From the NCBI GenBank assembly GCA_964429675.1, contig CAYSDF010000019.1:1-16193 (forward strand): DNA of 16,193 nucleotides, in the 5' to 3' direction. The stretch is from GWA2-44-9 sp964429675 (lineage in GTDB: Bacteria > Patescibacteriota > Minisyncoccia > 2-02-FULL-40-12 > GWA2-44-9). Under the pieces are notes generated by a model, which was given only the letters and a program-made list of their open reading frames with translations, did no database searches and was not told the DNA's origin. The position numbers and the translations under genes were made by a program. Below are positions 1 to 5,545 of the stretch, one piece after another. The first letter of the stretch is position 1, and every line of letters starts with the position of its first letter.

Positions 1-636
1 CTAATTGCTTCAGGCGGTCATGGCGGAAAAGGTAATTTCCATTTTCGGGGACCTCACAATACCAGCCCCAGACAATTTCAGAAGGGCCTTCCAGGAGAAG
101 AATTCAATATTCGACTTGAGCTTAAAATGATCGCCGATATTGGAATTATCGGTCTCCCCAATGTTGGTAAATCCAGCCTCATCAACGAGCTCACCAAAGC
201 TAAGAGCAAAGTCGCTAATTATAATTTTACCACCCTTGAGCCTCATTTGGGTGTTTATTATGATTTAATCCTGGCTGATATTCCCGGACTTATTGAAGGC
301 GCATCGGAAGGCAAAGGCCTGGGAATTAAATTCCTCCGCCATATAGAACGGACCCGTGTCCTCTTTCATCTTGTCTCCGCCGAATCTGAAAATCCGGTAA
401 AAGACTACCAGGCCATCCGCAACGAACTGGGCGCTTACAATAAATCCCTGCTCAAGAAGAAAGAATATCTTTTCTTAAGCAAGACAGACATGGCCGACCC
501 GGCAAAAATAAAAAAACAGCTGACTAAGCTGAAAAAACTAAACCCAACCGTATCGCCTCTTTCAATTCACGATCTTGATGCGATAAAATCAGTTCAGAAA
601 ATCTTAAACAAAATCGCCGACGAGAAAACTGTTTAA
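1..636 (+). CDS. obg: GTPase Obg/CgtA, 5'-truncated by the window edge
   Basis: Ribosome-associated P-loop GTPase of 50S maturation and stress signalling. The frame is open from base 1, so the true start lies outside; 211 residues are visible. Residues 1-42 are the end of the glycine-rich Obg fold (GGHGGKGN near the start, then a GE..I.LELK junction). The G domain follows: G1 GLPNVGKS (51-58), switch region NYNFTTLEPHLG, G3 DIPGLIEGASEGKGLG, G4 SKTD (in place of NKxD) and a weak G5 near SIHD. The protein stops directly after the G domain, so there is no C-terminal OCT or acidic extension as in Bacillus or E. coli Obg. An internal ATG at 127 is not the real start, because the conserved Obg fold lies upstream in frame. 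It is convergent with the gene at 818. Identification is secure. Confidence 0.96.
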   Translation, partial: LIASGGHGGKGNFHFRGPHNTSPRQFQKGLPGEEFNIRLELKMIADIGIIGLPNVGKSSLINELTKAKSKVANYNFTTLEPHLGVYYDLILADIPGLIEGASEGKGLGIKFLRHIERTRVLFHLVSAESENPVKDYQAIRNELGAYNKSLLKKKEYLFLSKTDMADPAKIKKQLTKLKKLNPTVSPLSIHDLDAIKSVQKILNKIADEKTV

Positions 637-642
637 CGGATA

Positions 643-800
643 GCTAACCGCAGGAGAGCTTGCTCTCTGGGGCACGGCATAAATTCTTGCCACCGCCTCA
701 GCGGGGCTCCGCCAACGGCGGGAGCTAGAATTTTGCACTTCGTCCCTCGGTCCAGTCGACCTGCGGGAGATCCCCAGAGATCAACTCTCCTGCGGTTAGC
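643..800. repeat. Long imperfect inverted repeat (branched palindromic element)
   Basis: The outer arms 643-658 and 785-800 are perfect 16-bp complements (GCTAACCGCAGGAGAG). Pairing continues after one bulged base (659) through 660-672 against 772-784 with one mismatch. Inside, 677-697 pairs imperfectly with 717-736 (an AAATTCT/AGAATTT core, then CCGCC/GGCGG, with a small GCGG/CCGC tip), and 743-768 forms a second small hairpin (TCCC/GGGA, GGTC/GACC), giving a three-way junction. It is visibly GC-richer than its surroundings and fills nearly the whole gap between two convergent genes. It may end transcription from both sides or be a dispersed palindromic repeat; only one copy is visible here. 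The 60-codon frame inside it has no coding features. Confidence 0.8.
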
Positions 801-817
801 GAGGCCGCTCGCCATAT

Positions 818-1273
818 TTAAATTTTCTCTATCTTACTAATATTTACTACCGGAACGCATTTATTGCTGAACACCGAGCGTGAGTGATCCGGATATATAC
901 CCGAAACTTCTCCATATATACGCAGGGCCGGGCTACCGTTTACAAATTCACTGGGAATGACATCGGAATAATACCCGGCAAAGCGAGGGTAGTCTTTATC
1001 TTCCGGCACCCTGGTAAATGCCGCTCCGTAGCAACTCACAAAGCACTCGTCAACCTTAGCCATCCAAACAACATTCACTGGTCCCGAAAAACTTCCGATC
1101 TGGCCATAATTATCACATGACTCAGGCCCATAAGAAGCATCGGGCAATGCTGAATCTTGAATGACGCCCTGAATAACCCCCTTCTCTGATTCGGGCTTTA
1201 ATTGAGCTTTAATAAAAATTAAGAGAGAGGCTGCCGCCGTAAAAATTAAAATATTATATAAGAAGTTCTTCAT
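818..1273 (-). CDS. Membrane-anchored/exported Cys-containing protein, unknown
   Basis: About 151 residues from the chosen start (MKNFLYN). A hydrophobic N-terminal segment (residues 5-23) following Lys is a signal peptide or membrane anchor, so the rest is probably extracytoplasmic. Four cysteines are spread through the mature part (in ESCDNY, DECFVSC and SNKCVP) and could form disulphides. The C-terminal half alternates short beta-like strands (LRIYGEVSGIY, then VPVVNISKIEK), which could be an OB-like barrel; this is a guess from pattern only. An in-frame ATG at 1294 would add seven residues (MTGKKKA) and increase the overlap with the upstream gene; neither start has an ideal ribosome site. 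It overlaps the end of the acidic gene ending at 1254, so the two are translationally linked. I do not recognise the family. Confidence 0.7.
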   Translation of the reverse strand: MKNFLYNILIFTAAASLLIFIKAQLKPESEKGVIQGVIQDSALPDASYGPESCDNYGQIGSFSGPVNVVWMAKVDECFVSCYGAAFTRVPEDKDYPRFAGYYSDVIPSEFVNGSPALRIYGEVSGIYPDHSRSVFSNKCVPVVNISKIEKI

Positions 1274-1478
1274 CGCTTTCTTCTTTCCTGTCATCTTCCT
1301 CTTTATCCATCAGCCCTTCTACTTCCTGAGAGCTGAAATCATCTTCATCGTCGTCATCGAAATCTCGTGTATTTATGTCTCTGCCCTCAGTCTGATCCTG
1401 ATCGTCCTGATCGATCAGTTTTTCGTCTTTTACTATTTCCTCCAGCATGTCCTCGCTGTTTTTCTTTTTTCTTGGCAT
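1254..1478 (-). CDS. Small highly acidic, probably disordered protein
   Basis: 74 residues starting with a short basic patch (MPRKKKN) and then almost only Asp, Glu, Gln, Ser and Lys, including the acidic run DDDDEDD. No hydrophobic core is visible, so it is probably unstructured. Its 3' end overlaps the start of the downstream membrane-anchored protein in another frame, which supports co-transcription and suggests both are real. A candidate promoter lies 28 bases upstream (TTGTCT, 16 bases, TATTAT). The composition recalls the acidic tail of RNA polymerase delta subunits, but no folded domain is present, so no function is assigned. Such low-complexity proteins cannot be placed by eye. Confidence 0.6.
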   Translation of the reverse strand: MPRKKKNSEDMLEEIVKDEKLIDQDDQDQTEGRDINTRDFDDDDEDDFSSQEVEGLMDKEEDDRKEESDEELLI

Positions 1479-1505
1479 ATTATTTAGATTAGCTGTATAT
1501 GCTCC

Positions 1506-1533
1506 ATAATAAAGGAACTGCTTATTTAGACAA
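1506..1533 (-). promoter_or_regulatory. Candidate promoter for the 1478-818 gene pair
   Basis: On the minus strand TTGTCT (1528-1533), a 16-base spacer and TATTAT (1506-1511) lie about 28 bases before the ATG at 1478. Three of six -35 positions and five of six -10 positions fit the sigma-70 consensus. Confidence 0.4.
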
Positions 1534-1541
1534 GTTGATAA

Positions 1542-2531
1542 TTATTTAAAATTATCAAAAAATATTTTCGATATATTTTGAATCACACCCTCAAGATCAG
1601 ACATATTCTTTCCCCGGGTCATGACGCACAGAAGATATGGGCCGGCCGGACGATAGATAATGCCGCAATCGTGGAGCTCAATCTGGTCAATGCTTCCATC
1701 CTTACTAGTTGAAATGTTCTCGCCATATTTATGTGAGACTCTCACGTTTCCGGGCATGCCGGCCACGAGTCCATCTTTAAAATCAGACTGACTTAAAAGA
1801 TCGAGCGCCCTTTCAGACATAGGCCTGTCCAGATAAGTGGCGTTAAATAATATCCTTAGAAAAGAGGCATAGTTCTTGGGCGAAATTGTATAGTCCCGGC
1901 CTTTTTCCGAAGGATTACCCAGTCCTAAATCGCCATATATCTGATTCAGATCATCCTGCTTCAATATAGATAAAAGGGCATATGCGGCTCCGTTGTCGGA
2001 TTTAATAATCATCTTCTCAATAAGGCTTTCGGCGCTATAGTATTTATTAAGCTCAAGCCCCGTTCCCTGATCATAAGGTATTGCCCCGATGAGGCTCTTT
2101 ATATCCTGGGAGAATTTTATTTGCCTAGATAAAAACCCTGGCTCAGATTCTGATTGTTTAAGATAGGCTATCATGATGACAATCTTCAGAAGGCTGGCCG
2201 GATTATATTTATCATCTTCATTAATTCCAAACCAGCGCCCATTGGTCAGATCCCGATAATACAGCGATATCCTAGACTTAGGCTGGCGGCCTACAAAATC
2301 ATTTATAATTCTCTGGGTTTTAGCCGATAAGGCCGTATAGTCCTTCTGATCGCTTGGACCATCATAAAAAAGAATTGGGTTGATAAAATTATAGGTTTCG
2401 TTCTTGGCTCTGACAGCATATGATACCTTTGGATTTAAACCACCGAGCCGGTCCATTAAAAATCCTCCGACGCCAGTAAAAAGTACGGCTATTAGAATAA
2501 AATATATATATTTTTGTAAAAATTTATTCAT
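1542..2531 (-). CDS. Serine beta-lactamase/DD-peptidase-fold protein (class A-like)
   Basis: 329 residues from ATG 2531. One N-terminal membrane segment (about residues 9-24) places the enzyme outside the membrane. The penicilloyl-serine transferase motifs are present: SxxK as SLLK (S113-K116), SDN (178-180) and the third motif as HKYG near residue 267 instead of KTG. I see no clear class A ExxLN omega-loop motif carrying the deacylating Glu, so a D,D-peptidase or peptidoglycan-remodelling role is as likely as beta-lactam hydrolysis; it should not be read as a resistance gene. The frame extends upstream to 2600, but that ATG lies inside the terminator hairpin of the neighbouring gene, while 2531 follows a good promoter. 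Family assignment (beta-lactamase2-like) is firm, substrate unknown. Confidence 0.85.
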   Translation of the reverse strand: MNKFLQKYIYFILIAVLFTGVGGFLMDRLGGLNPKVSYAVRAKNETYNFINPILFYDGPSDQKDYTALSAKTQRIINDFVGRQPKSRISLYYRDLTNGRWFGINEDDKYNPASLLKIVIMIAYLKQSESEPGFLSRQIKFSQDIKSLIGAIPYDQGTGLELNKYYSAESLIEKMIIKSDNGAAYALLSILKQDDLNQIYGDLGLGNPSEKGRDYTISPKNYASFLRILFNATYLDRPMSERALDLLSQSDFKDGLVAGMPGNVRVSHKYGENISTSKDGSIDQIELHDCGIIYRPAGPYLLCVMTRGKNMSDLEGVIQNISKIFFDNFK

Positions 2532-2545
2532 TGCTCTGATCTTAC

Positions 2546-2575
2546 AATATAACCACTTTTGGTGTCGCTTATCAA
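2546..2575 (-). promoter_or_regulatory. Promoter of the beta-lactamase-fold gene
   Basis: Minus strand TTGATA (2570-2575), an 18-base spacer and TATATT (2546-2551). The -10 ends 14 bases before ATG 2531, so the 5' leader would be only a few bases long. This supports 2531 as the start. Confidence 0.55.
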
Positions 2576-2586
2576 ATCTCAGCCAT

Positions 2587-2615
2587 AAAAAAGCCCGCAT
2601 TACCGGCGGGCATAA
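2587..2615 (-). terminator. Rho-independent terminator of the 2970-2617 gene
   Basis: GCCCGC (2593-2598) pairs with GCGGGC (2606-2611). On the minus strand the hairpin is followed by six T (2592-2587). It starts a few bases after the stop at 2617. Confidence 0.8.
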
Positions 2616-2616
2616 A

Positions 2617-2970
2617 TTAACTGTCTGGAATAGGCGGATATGGAGAAATATGAAATACTTTAAGAAATACTTTATCGTCTTCCGTAAATTCGTTATCCTT
2701 AATCGGACCTATTATTTTATTACCTATATTGTCATCTTTTTCCAAGATCTCCTCCGGAGTATCCTCTTTTATTCCCCCACGATATCCAACATCCAAATTA
2801 AATCTGGCGACAAACTTATCAGGAGGAATAAATGTCTTAACCTGGCATTGTTTACAGTATATACACAGACCGATTCTCTTATCTTCGGCTATATAATTTG
2901 CCCAACCCAAATCCTGTTTTTCGCACAAGCAGATAGGACCTTGAAGATGAATCGTTATATGGTAAAACAC
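2617..2970 (-). CDS. Hypothetical Cys-containing protein
   Basis: 117 residues. The start is GTG at 2970, chosen because a strong Shine-Dalgarno (GGGAGG) sits four bases upstream. The N-terminal half has two Cys clusters, CLC (residues 14-16) and CIYCKQC (36-42), that could bind a metal; the remainder is mostly charged (around EDTPEEILEKDD) and ends in a proline-rich tail (ISPYPPIPDS). There is no signal peptide, so it is probably cytoplasmic. It has its own terminator directly downstream and is divergent from the DoxX-like gene. I do not recognise the family, and no catalytic motif is visible. Confidence 0.7.
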   Translation of the reverse strand: MFYHITIHLQGPICLCEKQDLGWANYIAEDKRIGLCIYCKQCQVKTFIPPDKFVARFNLDVGYRGGIKEDTPEEILEKDDNIGNKIIGPIKDNEFTEDDKVFLKVFHISPYPPIPDS

Positions 2971-3066
2971 TTAGCCTCCCTGAATTAAAAGACCATACCA
3001 CAGAATATACCGCTTTCTCCAGATAAGTCTACCAAATACCCTGCTGATAACTTTTGATTAATTCCA

Positions 3067-3075
3067 TGATAGAAT
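3067..3075 (+). promoter_or_regulatory. Extended -10 promoter, leaderless start of the DoxX-like gene
   Basis: TGATAGAAT is an extended -10 (TGn + TAGAAT, 3070-3075). The hexamer ends six bases before the ATG at 3082, so the expected transcription start falls on the start codon itself. No Shine-Dalgarno and no good -35 are present. Confidence 0.5.
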
Positions 3076-3081
3076 GGGCGT

Positions 3082-3474
3082 ATGAATAAAATAGCATTTA
3101 CCATACTGAGACTCGGCCTTGGCATCACCTTTGTGCTGGTAGGCATATTTATACTAAGAAATCCTGACTCCTGGGGATTTATGATCCAGCCTTGGGCCCT
3201 TAAACTCCTGGGGAGCTCTCTCCATCAAGCGATGATTTCTACGGCCTACCTGGACTTAGCCATAGGTACATTGTTATTAATTAATATCTGGACATGGCTG
3301 GCTGCTGGAGTTGGGGCCTTTCATTTAGTGACCGTTTTGATCACGGTGGGCGTTAATGAGATTACGGTCAGGGATATAGGCCTTTTGGTCGCCTCGGCCG
3401 CATTAGCCATAGATTCCCTCCCTAAATGGGTTATAAACAAACTGGGATTTGCTAATAATGACCAAATAGGCTAA
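3082..3474 (+). CDS. DoxX-like small integral membrane protein
   Basis: 130 residues with four predicted membrane helices: about 5-25 (FTILRLGLGITFVLVGIF), 50-68, 70-90 and 97-110. The opening motif with Arg in the first helix, followed by GITFVLVGIF and a short loop, resembles the DoxX/DoxD-like superfamily, whose members are often linked to redox or thiol functions; the actual role here is unknown. Start codon ATG 3082 lies six bases after an extended -10 box, so the message is probably leaderless. SWIB follows 62 bases downstream on the same strand and may share the transcript, although a weak internal promoter (TTGCTA, 17 bases, TAAGAT at 3449-3477) could also drive it. An alternative is an uncharacterised four-helix membrane family. 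Confidence 0.7.
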   Translation: MNKIAFTILRLGLGITFVLVGIFILRNPDSWGFMIQPWALKLLGSSLHQAMISTAYLDLAIGTLLLINIWTWLAAGVGAFHLVTVLITVGVNEITVRDIGLLVASAALAIDSLPKWVINKLGFANNDQIG

Positions 3475-3536
3475 GATGGGGATATATAAATAATAAGGGC
3501 AAATAAGTGCCTTTTAATAAATTAACAAATAAACAC

Positions 3537-3791
3537 ATGGCAAAACCAAATTCTGCGTTTATGAAACCCATGAACGTAAGCTCGGATTTAGCGGCAGTTG
3601 TCGGTGCGGGCCCTATGCCCAGGTCGGAGGTTGTTAAGAAGCTTTGGGTCTATATCAAATCCAAAGGCCTTCAGGACCCTCAGAACAAGCGCAATATCAA
3701 TGCTGATGAAGCTTTGAAAAAGGTCTTCGGCGGCAAGTCAGTCGTAAACATGTTTGAGATGACAAAGCTTGTATCCAAGCACTTATCCTAA
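3537..3791 (+). CDS. SWIB/MDM2-domain protein
   Basis: 84 residues, nearly all one SWIB domain. After a short basic lead (MAKPNSAFMKPM) come the typical elements: LAAVVGAGPMPRSEVVKKLW, then WVYIKSKGLQDPQNKRNI, an acidic helix (ADEALKKVFG) and the end MFEMTKLVSKHL. The bacterial SWIB family is known from chlamydiae, where it is fused to topoisomerase I or stands alone; a role in chromatin or DNA topology is inferred, not shown. The GTG at 3507 would add ten residues outside the domain, so ATG 3537 is preferred; no Shine-Dalgarno is visible. The gene ends just before a strong palindromic terminator. Family assignment is confident. Confidence 0.9.
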   Translation: MAKPNSAFMKPMNVSSDLAAVVGAGPMPRSEVVKKLWVYIKSKGLQDPQNKRNINADEALKKVFGGKSVVNMFEMTKLVSKHLS

Positions 3792-3805
3792 GCATTTCTG
3801 TCAGT

Positions 3806-3841
3806 AAACCAAAAACACTCCCTAGGGAGTGTTTTTGGTTT
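3806..3841. terminator. 36-bp perfect palindrome, bidirectional terminator
   Basis: Bases 3806-3823 and 3824-3841 are exact complements with no loop bases, centred on CCTAGG. The A-rich/T-rich flanks give a U-tract on both strands. It lies 14 bases after the SWIB stop and serves that gene; from the other side it could stop transcripts from 4391. Confidence 0.85.
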
Positions 3842-3856
3842 TAAAATACATGCAGT

Positions 3857-3953
3857 AGGAAATGAATCCTCCTCGCGGCAAGCCCGCGAGGTATCAAGAG
3901 GAGGCTTCGCCTCTTGATACCGCTGCAGAGCAGCGGAGTATTCACTCCTTTTA
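3857..3953. repeat. Palindromic cloverleaf element with gap-free four-way junction
   Basis: Three hairpins follow each other with no spare base: CCTCGCGG/CCGCGAGG (3871-3878 with 3884-3891), TATCAAGAGG/CCTCTTGATA (3892-3901 with 3910-3919) and CCGCTGC/GCAGCGG (3920-3926 with 3930-3936). They are enclosed by an imperfect stem, 3857-3870 with 3937-3952 (AGGA/TCCT, TGAAT/ATTCA, CT/AG), which closes exactly at 3870/3937. No coding frame explains it. It lies between the convergent genes ending at 3791 and 4041. It may be a dispersed intergenic repeat, a structured transcript end or a protein-binding DNA cruciform. Confidence 0.8.
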
Positions 3954-4008
3954 GCTTCGCTCGGACAAAATGGAAATAAATTTCCATTTTACTCCTCGCT
4001 CGCTAAAA
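3949..4008. repeat. Second palindrome abutting the cloverleaf element
   Basis: Outer arms TTTTAGC (3949-3955) and GCTAAAA (4002-4008) enclose a poorly paired middle and a perfect 11-bp inner stem AAAATGGAAAT/ATTTCCATTTT (3967-3977 with 3980-3990). The left arm shares bases 3949-3952 with the outer stem of the cloverleaf, so both cannot form fully at once. It may also terminate the minus-strand gene ending at 4041. Confidence 0.65.
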
Positions 4009-4040
4009 TAAAATAAAATAAAACTCGTGTATTTCTGCAC

Positions 4041-4391
4041 TTATGAGCTGTCCGCTTCTTTGAAACTGTTAAGAACCCAATTAACTACAGAAAGTAGTAT
4101 AGAGAAAAGCAGTGCCCACCAGAAACCCGCAACCTGAAAACCGGGCACCAGCCAAGCCGCAAACATAATAAGGAGAGCATTTAAAACAAAGGTAAAAAGG
4201 CCCAAGGTTAAGATATTAATTGGCAAAGTCAGCAAAAGGAGTACGGGCCTGATAAATCCATTGATAGCGGCAATTACAACTGCGACTACCAGGGCAACTA
4301 GGAAACCGGACACAGATACGCCCGGCAGTAAAAATGCAGAAATTATAATAGCAATTGTAAGAACTAGCCAATTTACAAAAAGTTTGATCAT
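4041..4391 (-). CDS. YvlD-like (phage holin family 4 superfamily) membrane protein
   Basis: 116 residues with four hydrophobic helices (about 6-23, 29-47, 52-81 and 88-107) and short loops. The pattern LPGVSVSGF, then INGFIRPVLLLLTLPINILTLGLF and WLVPGFQVAGFWWALLFS, is the hallmark of the YvlD/DUF360 family; shown here in pieces, it includes NGFIRP, LPINILTLGLF and the paired PG.xV.GF repeats. Some databases call the family a phage holin, but nothing phage-like surrounds it, so it is best treated as a small inner-membrane protein of unknown role. The C-terminus is short and polar (KEADSS). ATG 4391 is the only sensible start; no clear ribosome site is seen. The small membrane protein at 4638-4456 lies upstream, 64 bases away. 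Confidence 0.88.
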   Translation of the reverse strand: MIKLFVNWLVLTIAIIISAFLLPGVSVSGFLVALVVAVVIAAINGFIRPVLLLLTLPINILTLGLFTFVLNALLIMFAAWLVPGFQVAGFWWALLFSILLSVVNWVLNSFKEADSS

Positions 4392-4455
4392 TTTATTAAA
4401 TTAATATTTTTGTTTTGTAATAACCGTCGCTCCTTTTCGTTAGGATAATTAGGAC

Positions 4456-4638
4456 CTAATATGGATATCCGGAGCTTGATGTAGCCTTAGGACTGCCACC
4501 GGGAAGATTTATCTGGATTTCAGGTGGATTCGTATTTTTTTGGCTACCCTGAAATACTCCTTCCTTATAAGCGAACCATGAGGCTAGAACTATCACCGCT
4601 ACCACTAATACCGCAATGATTATGTTATTGTTATTCAT
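4456..4638 (-). CDS. Small single-pass membrane protein, unknown
   Basis: 60 residues: a polar Asn-rich start (MNNNN), one membrane helix (residues 6-23, IIIAVLVVAVIVLASWFA), then a short soluble tail rich in Gly, Ser, Pro and Asn (around GSQKNTNPP and GGSPKATSSSG). The topology suggests that the tail is outside. No enzymatic motif is present. It precedes the YvlD-like gene on the same strand and diverges from the L,D-transpeptidase gene; a candidate promoter (TTTCCA, 16 bases, TATTAT) lies just upstream. The family is not recognised; tiny membrane-anchored proteins of this shape are common in reduced CPR genomes, from general knowledge. Confidence 0.65.
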   Translation of the reverse strand: MNNNNIIIAVLVVAVIVLASWFAYKEGVFQGSQKNTNPPEIQINLPGGSPKATSSSGYPY

Positions 4639-4652
4639 TATTTAATCATAAC

Positions 4653-4680
4653 ATAATACAGCTCAGTCTCCCTGTGGAAA
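4653..4680 (-). promoter_or_regulatory. Candidate promoter for the 4638-4456 gene
   Basis: Minus strand TTTCCA (4675-4680), 16-base spacer, TATTAT (4653-4658), ending 14 bases before ATG 4638. It lies immediately next to the opposite promoter for the transpeptidase gene. Confidence 0.35.
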
Positions 4681-4687
4681 AGTCGGA

Positions 4688-4716
4688 TTAAAAACCAGTT
4701 ACTTATGTAGTATTAT
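4688..4716 (+). promoter_or_regulatory. Candidate promoter of the L,D-transpeptidase gene
   Basis: TTAAAA (4688-4693), 17-base spacer, TATTAT (4711-4716), nine bases before ATG 4726. The leader would be nearly absent. The -35 is poor, the -10 good. Confidence 0.4.
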
Positions 4717-4725
4717 ATATAGCAT

Positions 4726-5475
4726 ATGCGCAATAAAATTATATCTATTGCCTCAACCTTGGGGATTGTGTCGCTGGCATTTTTTTCCTTGTTCTCAATG
4801 TATTTGACCTCGCAAGATGTTTCATGGAACGGATATATATCAGGCCTGATGTTGAATATCTGGGGCGGAGAAGAGAACCAGCTCATTCGGGTAAATTTGC
4901 ATAATCACTCTATCGCTCTGTATCAATCCGGCACCCTATACAAGATAGACAAGATCGCCGGTACGGGCAATCCCAACAATGGCACCGCCACTCCCACGGG
5001 TAACTTCCGCATTCTGTCCAAAGATCCATGGCACATCTCAACTCAGCATGTCATCATGCCTTTAAGCTTACGCTTCTCCAACAAAGGCTATTACTTCCAT
5101 GATATTCCCCTCACCATGAACGGTATTAGAATAACTAGCACCTATTCTCATGGCTGTATCCGTCTTCCCACCTCGCTGGCTAAGGATATGTTTACCTGGG
5201 CTCATGTGGGTGCCTACGTAGAAATATATGACACCTCGCTGGCCCGGGCCATAGGTACTACTAGAGTATATAAACTGACCACGGATGGCCTGCGGGTACC
5301 TATTCTGACCGAAGCTGAATTCATAGCAAAGGGTTACCGCTGGCAAGATGTTGCCGACATTCCAGCCGAGGAAATAGACGGACTCACGCTCGCTTCGGAG
5401 AACCCCGGGTCATCGGCAGTAAAAACTGAACTACTCAACACATCTCCAACTCCATCTCCAACATTCTCGCCTTAA
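4726..5475 (+). CDS. L,D-transpeptidase (YkuD family) with C-terminal envelope motif
   Basis: 249 residues. Residues 5-27 are a signal anchor, so it acts outside the membrane, where this family forms L,D cross-links in peptidoglycan or attaches proteins to it. The YkuD domain spans about 52-170: LIRVNLHNHSIALYQSG at its start, TPTGNF (89-94), a His at 125 and the catalytic signature SHGCIRLP (141-148) with nucleophile Cys144. Residues 181-220 form an extra unit beginning VYKLTTDGLRVPILTEAEF with GYRW and DV after it, resembling repeats in the tails of CPR surface proteins, including the neighbour at 5546-6811. A Ser/Thr/Pro-rich tail ends the protein. ATG 4726 follows a -10 box closely. The gene is convergent with the DUF3494 gene and shares a terminator. 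Confidence 0.93.
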   Translation: MRNKIISIASTLGIVSLAFFSLFSMYLTSQDVSWNGYISGLMLNIWGGEENQLIRVNLHNHSIALYQSGTLYKIDKIAGTGNPNNGTATPTGNFRILSKDPWHISTQHVIMPLSLRFSNKGYYFHDIPLTMNGIRITSTYSHGCIRLPTSLAKDMFTWAHVGAYVEIYDTSLARAIGTTRVYKLTTDGLRVPILTEAEFIAKGYRWQDVADIPAEEIDGLTLASENPGSSAVKTELLNTSPTPSPTFSP

Positions 5476-5487
5476 CCAAAAGGAATA

Positions 5488-5525
5488 TTAAAATAAAGCC
5501 CCGCTTTCGCAGGGCTTTATTTTAA
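5488..5525. terminator. Bidirectional terminator between transpeptidase and DUF3494 genes
   Basis: TTAAAATAAAGCCC (5488-5501) pairs with GGGCTTTATTTTAA (5512-5525), 14 bp around a ten-base loop. T-rich on both strands, it can serve both convergent genes. Confidence 0.88.
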
Positions 5526-5545
5526 TTAAGTTTATCTGCTGCTTA

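Noticed and set aside
633..815. 60-codon minus-strand frame across the inverted repeat
   Set aside because: It is formed by the two arms of the palindrome, has no ribosome site and has an Arg/Gly/Pro-rich random composition.
1542..2531. Antibiotic-resistance beta-lactamase
   Set aside because: The third motif is altered and no deacylating Glu is visible; resistance cannot be claimed.
2532..2600. N-terminal extension of the beta-lactamase-fold protein to ATG 2600
   Set aside because: The ATG lies in the loop of the neighbouring terminator and upstream of the likely promoter; the shorter protein begins with a normal signal anchor.
2404..2988. 194-codon plus-strand frame
   Set aside because: It is antisense to two well-supported minus genes, their promoter and a terminator, and shows no domain or ribosome site.
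3857..4008. CRISPR array or tRNA
   Set aside because: There are no regularly spaced direct repeats, and the cloverleaf lacks tRNA arm lengths, anticodon loop and T-arm sequence.
4041..4391. Prophage, because of the phage-holin family name
   Set aside because: The YvlD family is widespread in chromosomes, and no capsid, tail, integrase or lysis gene is near.
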